Shown here one piece after another: positions 1-11,595 of a DNA stretch of 64,000 bases. The stretch is from Leptasterias polaris. Its lineage: Eukaryota; Echinodermata; Asteroidea; Forcipulatida; Asteriidae. A model generated the notes under the pieces. It was given only the letters and a program-made list of their open reading frames with translations. It was not told the DNA's origin and searched no databases. The first letter of the stretch is position 1; the number at the start of each line of letters is the position of its first letter. The stretch spans positions 8,840,001-8,904,000 of the forward strand of contig JAZGTN010000058.1 of the NCBI GenBank assembly GCA_037783415.1, read 5' to 3'. Position numbers and translations under genes: made by a program.

Positions 1-29
1 TTCGATCGTGGTTAAAAAAAAAATAAAAA

Positions 30-362
30 TTATTTTATGCAAGCTGCCTGACACACAAGGCCTGAAGGACACTTCATGGTTACAATAAACTTGTTTTTCC
101 AGGGGTCGTTGCCACCTAACAGGGTTACCCCCTTTACAGTCCACATTCGAATGTATGCTTGGGTACCGCCATCAGAAGCCTGCCAGGTAGAGCAGAAAGC
201 ACTCCCCTCCCAACTTTCCTTGTGTATTTTAGCATAATATTGACTGTTTCCTATAATATGTGAATTTGTCCTTCCGTAGTTAAATTCAGTATCCACACTT
301 GAAATGTACACAGTACATGAAATAACAACCAAAGAAAAGTGTAAGCTCAGATACAAAGTCAT
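30..362 (-). CDS. Small putative secreted protein (110 aa), family not recognised
   Basis: A single open exon of 110 codons with ATG at 362 and TAA at 30. The first ~23 residues are hydrophobic and end in small residues, as a signal peptide would. The rest contains four cysteines (one in FCSTW, one in MKCPSG, two in VCQAACIK), which would suit disulphides in an extracellular protein. I do not recognise the family. It lies at the left edge, so it could equally be one exon of a longer gene. No close neighbour on this strand helps; the next is the chromodomain exon ending at 1301. Whether it is a real gene is uncertain. Confidence 0.35.
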   Translation of the reverse strand: MTLYLSLHFSLVVISCTVYISSVDTEFNYGRTNSHIIGNSQYYAKIHKESWEGSAFCSTWQASDGGTQAYIRMWTVKGVTLLGGNDPWKNKFIVTMKCPSGLVCQAACIK

Positions 363-965
363 GACAAGTCAGTGGAAAATATACCTGACAAATTTGGCTT
401 CCACAAAGTCTTTTTACTCAAAGTTCACAACAAGTTGTTTTTACTAATTTCTCAAAATTAGTGCATTTTCATTTTATGGAAGTTTTCCACCATATCTTTA
501 GAATAGAAAGTGATGTGCACATCTGATAAAAAATTTCAAACTTATGCAATATGGAACAAACCCCTTAAAGTAATAACTGTTAGGATATAGTTCAGCGATC
601 TTTCAAGACAGAGACAATGGTTACCTTTTCTTTTTTATTTTTCCAAGTGATTCGGGCCTGTCCAACTAAATGGCTTGATTGCTGCATAAAAACTTGTTGA
701 ACTAGTTGTAAGCACTAAGCAGTCCTGCCAAATCACCTCAAATACCCTATCAATAAAAACATTTCAATCTGAGAAACGAGTCATGCATGAATCCTTTCTC
801 ATTTTTCTGAGGGTATAATACAGTGATATTTTGTTTGCTGTTTTTGCATCAAGTGAACAATTTTTTGTGGCTTGTAGTTTTTTTTACTGTTTTATGGTAA
901 CACATAATTTCATGTAATTATTGTGTTTTTTATGTATATAAGGCCGAAATGAATGTGGATATTTA
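363..965. other. Non-coding A+T-rich spacer
   Basis: No open frame with coding character and no repeat structure that I can define. It separates the small secreted-protein candidate from a short inverted-repeat element. It may contain the 3' UTR of the HMG-box/chromodomain gene that ends at 1301. Confidence 0.4.
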
Positions 966-1262
966 AAGGCAGTGGACACTATTGGTAATTACTCAAAATA
1001 ATTGTTAGCATAAAAACTTACTTGCTAACAAGCAATGGAGAGCTGTTGATAGTAAAAAACATTGTGAGAAACGGCTCTCTCTGAAGTAACGTAGTTTTCG
1101 AGAAAGAAGTAATTTACCACTAATTTGATTTCGAGACCTCAGAATTAGATTTTGAGGTCTCAAAATCAAGCATCTGAAAGCACACAACTTCGTGTTATGC
1201 ATATGTTAAGATACAAGTGAGAAGACTGGTCTTTGACAATTACCAATAGTGTCCAGTGTCTT
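966..1262. mobile_element. MITE-like element, copy 1 (TIR ggacactattggtaatt)
   Basis: The left end reads cagtggacactattggtaat and the right end is its inverted complement (attaccaatagtgtccagtg). There is no coding capacity. Related copies lie at 15058-15442 and 28130-28475, with shared internal sequence (gagaaacggctcyctctgaagtaacg; tgatttcgagacctcagaatt). It is a non-autonomous DNA transposon present several times in this window. Confidence 0.75.
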
Positions 1263-1300
1263 TAGGTGAATCTGAATTTTGAATTTGAAGCACTTAGGAG

Positions 1301-4300
1301 TTACTGTTTTTGGTATGCAGCTCGCATTTTAGGAGGGATGTTTGTTGCTGGCTCCCATGTTTCTTTTTCATACCCCTGCCACTTGACTAGGTAGTACACC
1401 TTTCCGGCTTTCTTTCTCTTGCCTGTGATGCGTTCAACTTCATATATATCTGAGTCTGTGTTTGAAAAGGATGGAGAATTAAGTGGCATAATGTTATTGT
1501 TAGAAAAAGGAAATTTATTTGGGTTGTTGGCCCATTATGAAAGTATGATGAGTGCAGATCAGTTTCACTGTGAGCCCATTACCAATGGATATTATGTTTG
1601 GTAAAACTCAAACATGTAGATTTTGATTTTGGAAAATTGGTTGCATCAATTCCTTTTTTATTTTGATTTCAAGCCCAGATTTGTTACATCTTTTAAAAAT
1701 AATAAAACCAACACTTATATAGCGCCTTATAATCAGTTCATTCAAAACTCAATAAATGGAAATCTTGCCTTCTTCCTTAATATAAGTTGACTTGGCTACA
1801 CAAGTTATTTAGAAAAGTAGTTAAAGGAGACTCGATTGTAAGCTTTAAAGAAAACATGTAAGTTTCCTTTGTCTCATTTGATAACACTAGTTTTGTACAT
1901 ACCTTTATTTGACTCCACCATATTTTGTAGGTCAGCCAGGTCTTTGGGTGTTCCTACTTTTGTGACAGACAAATAAAGAGACACGACAATGTAATTAAAA
2001 ATACCTACATGTGTACAGGAGAAGTCAATCCTAATTTTACATTAAACCTAAATCATTTAATCCTTACATATTGCCACTAACATATGAAAATGAGTGTTAC
2101 CAAACTCACAAGTAATCCAAGATGCAAGTTGTATACGGTAAAATACAGATATTGAATTGTGTGAAATATCTTTGTGCATCACAGACATGCTGTATTTTGG
2201 TGAATCTTACGACAGGTGTAATAACAAATCTATCTACAGAAGTATCCACAAACAAAATGAAATGATGAACCTTGCATGACTGGTTTATTTCAGACAGTTT
2301 ATATAGCGACTTTCACTCGTAGTGCTTCCAACATTATAACCCCTGGTCACTTGGCCATTTAATTCATTCCTTAAACCATCTAAGCACCCTGGGGAGTATA
2401 CAGCCTGTGCAACAAGTATACGCTACTACAGCCAAATCGATCAAAAGAACCATCTCTGCCCTCGTAGGTACCCATTTACCCACTTGGTGTCCTGCTCATA
2501 CAGGGTTACAAGTGTCACGACCAGGACTCGAACCCACACTATGCTGAACAGAAACACCAGAACATGAGTTTGGTGCTCTTTTCCGCTCAGCCAAGACACC
2601 CAACAGTACTGGTAAGCGCCGTCAGTGCACTGAGATATGGGTTTAGAGCCACAGTGCACGATTTTACACACATACACACGGCAGCTGATCAAGCGGGATC
2701 CAGTATTTACACAACGTGTAAATTAATAGTCTTTTTCAATTATATCTAAATGCTAATTTCTTTGAAAAAAGAAGAAAATAAACTGCTGGCCTACCATCAA
2801 CTCCTGCCTGGCCCTCTGGGGCAATCTCAGGGGCAATCTCATTCACTCCTGCTGCCTGGCAAGTTGAAGTGGAAGCTAGGTTGACTGTTGAAGGCTGGTT
2901 AGACTCTAACATAAACCAAGAAATATTTAGAGATGAGTATCAACAATCAAACCTATTGCAATGTGCAACAATTATGCACTACTTAATATATCAATCAAAA
3001 AAACCATCTCTGTTCTCACAGGTACCCATTTACCCCTTGGTGGAGAGAAGCACTTATAGTCAATTGTCCTAAATACTCAGGGACACACTTGTCACGACCA
3101 GGACTCGAACCCACACTTTGCTGAACAGAAACACCAGAACTTGAGTTTGGTGCTCTCATCCACTTGGCCAAGACACCCAACAGTACCGGAGTGTGGGTTC
3201 GAATCCCGGTCATGACACTTGTGTCCTTGAGCAAGATACTTTATTATAACACCCCTTCCTTTGATTCTATATGTTGATTGGCCGAGAGCGTGTCACATGG
3301 TGTTGTGCATTTTTACTCTTGTACATGTTCACCGACCAAAGTAACTACTCAATGGACTATTCAACGATAGCCTAGCAACCAAAGTACTAGTGCATGGATA
3401 CCCTGGTACCCAGACTACATTGACTACCATTGATTTAAACGAGCTGCTTGACAACCTCGAACCCGGTGTATGAACAAAATATGTGCATTTGAAATACGGT
3501 TTAGAGAACGAACGTAACAGCAGTAGTCTGGTACCCTCTTATTTTGTCAAAACTCGGTGTTTCAACGTAAAATTTTACAGTTCTTGTTTGACGATTGATT
3601 GTGCGCGACGTACGTAAAGTATAAAGTATTAAAGTATACAGATAGAATCAAAGGAAGGGGTGTTATAAAACAAATATTGACTGCTTTAGTCTCGTGGCAT
3701 AGTAAAACTAGTCACTCTCGGTGATCCCCGGAGCAGCCTATCTTAGCCTAAGATAGGCTGCTCCGGGGATCACCGAGAGTGAGCAGCCTATCTTAGCCTA
3801 AGATAGGCTGCTCCAGGGATCACCTCCGCCTCGGGAAGATAGGCTGCTCCGGGGATCACCTCGAGTGACTAGTTTTACTATGCCACTCGAAGCAGTCAAT
3901 ATTTGTATACTATAATTGCTTCTCTTCACCCAGGGGTAGAATGGGTACCTGCGAGGGTAGAGTGTAATATTATGTATGAAAAAGCCATTGGAGCGCCACT
4001 GCAGCTCTGGCTGTATACTGCCCAGGGAGCTGTGAGAAACATTAAAGGGATGTTATTGGCCCTATGACCAGGGCACTATTGTAAAGCGCAATAATACAGT
4101 TATTGTGAAATGCGCTGTATAAGAATTTGTTATTATTATTATTAAAAGCACTGTGATGGCATTTGCACTGAGCTATGGGTTTGGAGCCATGGTGCAAGAT
4201 TATACACACATACACACGGCAGCTGATCAAGCGGGATTTACACAACCTGTAAATTAATAGCCTTTTTTAACTAAATATTCATTTCTATGAAAACAAAATA

Positions 4301-7300
4301 AAAATAACTGCTGGCCTACCATCAACTCCTGCCTGGCCCTCTGGGGCAATCTCAGGGGCAATCTCAGGGGCAGTCTCAGGGGCAATCTCAGGGGCAATCT
4401 CGTTCACTCCTGATCCTGCTGCCTGGCAAGTTGAAGTGGAAGCTAGGTTGACTGTTGAGGGCTGGTTGGACACTAACATAAACCAAGAAATATTAGAGAT
4501 ATGAGTATCAACAATCAAACCAGTTACAATATTCCTACAGTAGTAATCAATTCACGTAAAACCCTTTCCACTTTTAAATTTGTTCAAATATTTTTTTTAA
4601 ACACCGACATTTGTACTGTAATGTTTAATGTATGCAAGTATATTTAAATAAATCATTACTGTAATGGTAATGTTTTCTCTGCAAAATCATGTTCACGTTA
4701 AGAAGAACACACATTTCACAACACTTTTTTAACTTATATTTCAATTCATTCAAATGTTACCCACATGACATACCATACAGTCACTACCTTATAGTACTAA
4801 ACCAAAGAATGTGTGTACCTCTGAACGAAACAAATTCCTTTACTTTCAGGATATCTTGGAGGGCATTGATGCTATAAGCTGTCGGCTTCTTAAGAGTGAT
4901 CTGTGGTGGTAAACCATCACAAATCACTCTGCCCTCCTGCACAGCCTTGTAAGACAGCTGCTTTTTCCCAGTGACTGCCTCTGTAAATGTATCAAAAACA
5001 CTGTTACAAAAATTACAGTGACAAGTGGTCCAATGTTATTGACACATCCAGCAGTATAAATTTTGCTACCTTGTTTCTGTAAAAAAGTTTAGCGCCTAAG
5101 CATTAAATATAAATAAAGACCTGAAAAAGAAAATATATTGTTATCTGTTGTACTCCTACACATCTTGATCTTGCCAACATTACTCAACAGTTTTCCTGAA
5201 GTTTGTAAAGAATGCTTTATTTCTTTTTGTTAAATGCAACGTTTAAGGTCTAAGTTCATCCCTTAAATTAAAAGGTGTTTTGTCACTTGCTCATCAATAA
5301 AATGTTCTTTTTTAACTTTTAGTGTTTAGCCGGGAAAACATACACATTTAACTTTCTCACTCCTTGCATAGCCCTACTTCCTGACTCTAATCAAGGCTTA
5401 GACCAGTTGAGAATATAAGGGGCTGTTAGGTCCCTATTCTCTCAATCGCTCTGAATCTGTGGCCAAACATGCAGCACTAGTGTAACTGACTGAGTGTTCA
5501 CGTTTCTATGCCTAGGCATGGAAATGTGAACATGTTTGACACAGGTTGACTATGCCTAGACTATGATCATGATCATGATCATGATAGCACAGTCACTTTA
5601 AGTGAGTTCCCCAGCCTGAGTTACATTATTTATGCACTTGGTCTGCAACTAGTATGATATGTGTATAAAGTTGCTTTTAAAACAAAATTTAAAATTCTCG
5701 CAACAAATCTGTACCATTTATAAATACCATAGCTCTATGCTTATACTTACTGTATTTTTCATTGAACAGCTCCATGACACTAGAGCGTAGCTCTTCACGA
5801 CTGGCTTGGCTTGTTGAAGCGCGTTTATCTGTCCCACAAAAAGTATAAATAACTCAATAAGCCAAACAAAACCTTTGGCATACCTTACAAATAACAGTGT
5901 CACAAAATGAATAAACTAATAAACTAATAAATAAATAAATAAATAAATAAATGCGTTGAGGGCGCACGGACGTGTTTATGCTTTGCTCCCGATCTTCAAC
6001 GATTTTGTTGCTTTTTCTGATCTTCTGGATCTTCAAGATTAATCTTATTCTCATCTATCAGTATTATAGACACTTCAAGGTGAATTTGGAGACATAAAAA
6101 ACTGGTAAGAGGGCCTTTTGGCCACATATTTTCATCTTTTGGTTGGCTCTTGAGACGCCATCGCTATGCAGAACCGTGGGGATGCGAACCGCCCAACGTT
6201 GCAACGCCAGAACACAATTAGATTCAATACACGGCATCTGGACAATGAAGTCACGCCCGAAGAAGTCTTTTATGCCATCAGTAAAGAAATAGGCACGGGC
6301 GATACTATCAAATGTATTGCACTTCTACAAAATGGTTGGTTTAATGCTTCCTTCAACAACGAACAACACTGTGAGAAGATGGCCCAGACAGGAATGTTCC
6401 TAAAGAAAACATTGATAGAGTGTGAAAGAGCCAACATACAGAACTCAACAGTTGTGTATGTGAAAGCACCATACGAAATGGCCAACAATGCAGTGGTGAC
6501 CGCCCTGTCTTACTATGGTACTGTCGCAAACATCAGACGACAAGTACACACCTTCGATGCTACGATTGAGACCGGAGTCCGCAGTCTACTGATGAAGAGT
6601 CTGAAACATCCCATTCCAAGTTTCCTCAAGATAGGGGGTTTCTCGCTACCAATTAGACACAGAGGCCAAAGGAAAACCTGTAAAATTTGCAACGAGCCTG
6701 ACCATTTCGCTCGGGACTGCCCACACCGAGGTAGATGTTTTATCTGTGGTAGCAACCAGCATAGGGCATCTTGGCACGATGAAGAGGAGGAGGAACCCTC
6801 ACAACAAACACCCGTTCACAACACCAGAGGAGCCAGCAGAGATGAATCTGACGAAGACACCCACAGTGATGGTCATTATGATGATAAAGTTCCCACCGAT
6901 GAAGAAGATGAACGCGAAAACAGTAATGACGACGAACAACAACATACAACCGAAAAAGACAAAAAATCTCGCATAAAGACAACCAAACAACCTGCCAAGA
7001 AGAAGCCCCAACACCCGGACGAGATAGGAGAATCAAGTAAATCCAAGCCTCATGAAGAAAAAGACACCAAACCAAAGAAGTCAACAAAAAATAAATCATT
7101 CAGTGATGCCCTTTTGCAACCTCCATTAAGTAAGGAAAAAGACCAACATAAGAGTGATAAACAGAAGAAACGCCAATCTTTTTGGGACGAAGCCTGCCAG
7201 CCAGAGGAGAAAGCAAAAAAGAAAAATGAATCAAGAAAACGGAAATCAAGCGACACACAACAAGACAACGAATCCAAACAACAAAGAGAAGAGGAACACA

Positions 7301-10300
7301 ACTCATCAATGGACATGGAGAACGCACAAAACTCAGATCACGACACGCACTCTAGCGACGAAGGGGATTTCGTTCCCTACACCCGACACGGAGTCCAAAG
7401 ATTCAGAAAGAAGCGTGAATCTTGGAAAAGAGCGGACAAGTCGGGAATTCAAGACTCAAGCCAATTCAAACTTCTCTAACGAGCCAAACCCAAACCCAAA
7501 GCCGCCGAGTTGCCGTAATGTATTGGTTACTTTTCATTTTCAAAAATGGATGTCTTCGCACAACTGCTCATTTATTGTTTCTTTGTATGATGCTTAAGAT
7601 AACCACTTTAAACGCAAACGGGCTCCGCAAAAACGAAAAAAGAGAAATTCTCTTCAACCATCTGAAAAGGGAAAAACATGATATTATTTGTTTACAAGAA
7701 ACTCACAGTATCCAGGGAGATGAACATTTCTGGAAACAGCAATGGGGAAGTGATATTTTATTCAGTCATGGTGAAAGTTCTTCTAGGGGAGTGGCTATCT
7801 TAGCATCACACAAAAGTGGAATAAAACTTAATAACATGGGTAAGGACAAGGAGGGTCGTATAGTCAAAGCAGATTTTATTTGGGAAGGAATAAACATTGG
7901 TGTCGTATCTGTTTATGCGCCTAACCTTATGTATCATAGGAAACAATTTTTTCAAGATTTAGATGCATTCTTATACGAGGGTCATAACTGGATTGTTAAT
8001 GGTGATTTCAATTGTCAGCTCGATATTGATCACACTGATAAGAGTCTTTCTGAATTAAATAATTTACTTCTTGAAAAAGATATGTATGACATCTGGAGAA
8101 CTTGTTACCCTGATGAACCTGGGTATACTTTTTATCACAAGGTCCTTAAAAGAAGCAGCAGAATTGATTATTTGTTTATAACTAGTAACCTCCTTTTCAG
8201 TATCACTGAAGCCAGTGTTAGTTCTGTGGGTGTATCGGATCATTGTGCTGTTAGTTTTCGTCTTCAAAAACAAGAAGTTGCTAAGGGTCCAGGTAGATGG
8301 TTTTGCAACAACACTATTTTGAAGGAGGATCAATGCAAAGACCGTATCATTTTTTTCTGGGATTATTGGAAAACTAGGAAAAATTCTTTTGACAACATAC
8401 TCAAATGGTGGGATATCGGGAAAATGAAATTAAAAGAACTTATCAAAGATTATGATTCCGAAATTTATTACAAGGAAAAAAGGCATAAAATCCACCTTCA
8501 AAAAACTCTAAGTAATCTTATGAATGAGTCCTCTTCTGACCCTAACACTATTCTTGAAGTCGAAAACGAAATAAAAAATTACGAGATGAAAGATTTAGAA
8601 AAATCTAGAATAAAAATGCACTTAACTAAATTGGCAGATGAGAAGCCAAGCAAGCTGTTTTTTGGTATGGAAAAACAAAGAACCAATGATAATATTATTC
8701 GCAACTTAAAAGACGATCAAAATAATTATTATAATGATTCTATATCGATGTGTAAATATGTTAATTCCTTTTATCAGAATTTATATTCTACTGAGAATAT
8801 TGACAGTGAAACTACCCAAGAAATTCTAAAAACTGTTAAAACTTATAGTTTTCCTGATGATGTGGTTGATAGTTTAGAGAGTTCCATTCAATGAATTGAA
8901 GTATGTCAAGCCATTGATCAAATGAACACTTGTAAATCACCTGGTTTAGACGGGTTAACCACTGAGTTTTATCAATTGTATTGGCAGGTTATCAAAGATG
9001 ATTTTATTCAAGTTATTAATGAATGCTTTCAGAATGGCTCTCTCCCTCCTACTATGAACAATGCTTTGATTCGTCTAATATACAAAAACAAAGGGGAAAG
9101 AAGCAGCCTTAAAAACTGGAGGCCGATAAGCCTTCTCAATGTCGATTATAAAATCATTTCCAAGGTCATAACAAACCGTTTAAAAAGAATTATGCCGTTC
9201 GTTATCAGTACTGATCAATCTTGTGGTGTAAAAGACAGAAATATCAGTGATAATCTCGCAGTACTGAGAGATGTTATCTTTTATATTAACAATGAAAATG
9301 ATCAAGCTGCTATTCTTACTATTGACCAAGAAAAAGCCTTTGACAGGATTGAATGGAATTATATGTTTAACATGATGGAGACTATGGGGATCCCTACAGG
9401 TTTAATCAACTGGGTGAAAATCCTTTATAGCAACCCCACTAGCAGTGTAATTGTTAATAACTTTATCACTGAACCATTTAATGTCACCAGAGGTATTAGA
9501 CAAGGGTGCCCGCTGTCGCCCCTTTTGTATGTTATTTGTGCTGAAGGTTTGGCTAATCTCATAAGAAACAACATCAAAGGTATTGCTCTCCCAAACTCTG
9601 ATTGCACATTAAAACTTATTCAACATGCTGACGATACTACTATTTTTATTACTGACGATGATGATTTCAAGGTTCTCGAAAACATATTCAATACTTACAG
9701 CAAGGGTACTGGTTCCAGAATTAATATTCAAAAAACGCAAGGGCTCTGGGTTGGTAAATGGAAGGATAGACTTGATAAACCGGGGGGGTTTTCATGGGTC
9801 AATGATCACATGAAAATCCTTGGCATCTTTTTTGGCAACGTCGACAACACTAAAAGGAATTGGGAGCCAAGAATAAATAAAATGAAAGCTGTTCTTGACA
9901 AGTGGAAGGGAAGGATTTTAACAATGAAAGGGAAAGCTGTTGTCATTAATAGTTTCATGGGTGCAAGTCTATCCTACCTGGGATCAATCATCCATTGTCC
10001 TGAGGATTACGTCAATCAAATGGAGCGCATTAAGTGGTCTTTTTTTTGGAACGGCAAACCGGATAAGATAAAAAGACAGACTATTACTGGTCCCGTAGCT
10101 ATGGGAGGCACTGGAGTCGTTGATATTCGCCTCAAGCTTCAAGCTTTAAAACTCAATGCTTTCAAAAAGTATCATATGGAATCCGGGAAATGGAGACATC
10201 TTTTTGAGTACTGTTTATGCAAAGCTAGCGGAAAGAATGAACTTGGCTGGTACATTTTAGATAACCCTAAAGCCATCGTTCGTGGTACTCAAGATTATTA

Positions 10301-11564
10301 CAAAGATTTAATTAATGTTTTCAAGAAATCTGAACTTAGCTATAACAAAGTTTTCTCTTGTGTTAACGAAACTCACGAACTCCCCCTCTGGAAAAATAAC
10401 ACCATAACTAATGACAAGAATAAAGAATTAGACAGCAAAATTCTTAAACCCATGGGAATGAATCGTTTAAAACATGTTCTAGAAAATGATAGCTTGATTT
10501 CTCACCAAACTCTGGCCAAAGTTTGTAAAATATTTCCTTTAAATGCAGGTAGAATTAGCAATGGTCTGAAGAAAAACATTAATCACAGCTACGTCACTGA
10601 AAACAGAGAGGGCCCCGCAAACCATTTACTGAATAATGTTACCATCCAAGATAAACAATCTGGCAAAAGTAGTAGACTTTTGGACAATAATGTTAAAGAT
10701 GTTTATCGATGTTTTATTAACAATCAATTTATGTCTCCTGCAGTGTTGCAATTTTGGATTAATTATTTTCATATTACTAAATCGGATGTTAATATTTGGG
10801 AAAATGGTCGGTGTCCCCTTATGGAAGCCGATGAAAAAGACTTGTGGTATAAATTAAACATAGAATTCTCCCTACAAAGAACAAATTGTACAAGTTTGGT
10901 ATCACAGATGACAATGTCTGCTTACTTTGTAAACAAGCTAATGAAACTATTGAACATCTATTTATAGAGTGCAACAAATGTTTCAATGCCTGGCTGTTTG
11001 TGGAAAATATCATCAAAAAGTACTTAGGCAATCCGCATTTCTATCTCTTTGATTGTGCTAGAATTCTTGGTATTCACATTGCAGATGATGTTGTTCTACT
11101 TTTAATTGGTAAATTGCATAAAGTTATTTGGAATATTCGATGTGAAGTATCAACAAAGGGTGGTAATGATCACGCTGATATTCTTAATGTTTATAAGAGA
11201 AAACTGAGAAATTTCATTCATATGGAAAACAGCAGAATAAGTGGAGAATGTTTTGTCCCGACTTATGCTAAAAACAGTGCTTTGTGCTATTTTGAAAACG
11301 ACAAGCTCAAATTCACATTTTGATGTTTATTTTTGTTTGCGTAAGAGTAATTTTGCCGTTCGGTTTGGTTTTTTGTTTTGTATTTATTGTTTATTTTTTA
11401 TGTTTTATTTTCTACCATTTAATATTACTTTGATTCAGTTATAACCTATTTTTTGTCTTCAAATGTTAAACATTTGTATATGTTATTGTACATTTCCGTG
11501 TGTTCTTTTATTGTAAATAGAGAGTGATTGATGATAATAAACGGAGTTAAACTCCACTTGTGCG

Positions 11565-11595
<31 letters not shown>

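Larger units (their letters stand above)
5953..11592 (+). mobile_element. L1/Tx1-like non-LTR retrotransposon 1, nearly full length
   Basis: A two-ORF LINE with an ORF1 zinc-knuckle protein, an endonuclease/reverse-transcriptase ORF2, a 3' UTR with aataaa near 11535 and an A-tail at about 11566-11591. The 5' boundary is a guess: sequence changes character after the (taaa)n run. I could not identify a target-site duplication. The element sits antisense within intron 4 of the HMG-box/chromodomain gene (intron 5829-11696). Lesions are few (one stop, one frameshift), so the insertion looks young. Confidence 0.9.

Noticed and set aside
4844..4980. Alternative donor at 4842-4843 (CTGAAA/GTAAAG) for the sixth exon of the HMG-box/chromodomain gene
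   Set aside because: It is a stronger donor by sequence but leaves phase 0, which brings a stop into the next exon; the donor at 4817-4818 keeps the frame. It could serve an alternative transcript.
6270..7597. Open frames in other frames and on the minus strand over LINE 1 ORF1
   Set aside because: Shadows of the ORF1 coding sequence; none has a domain, and ORF1 has its zinc knuckles in the chosen frame.
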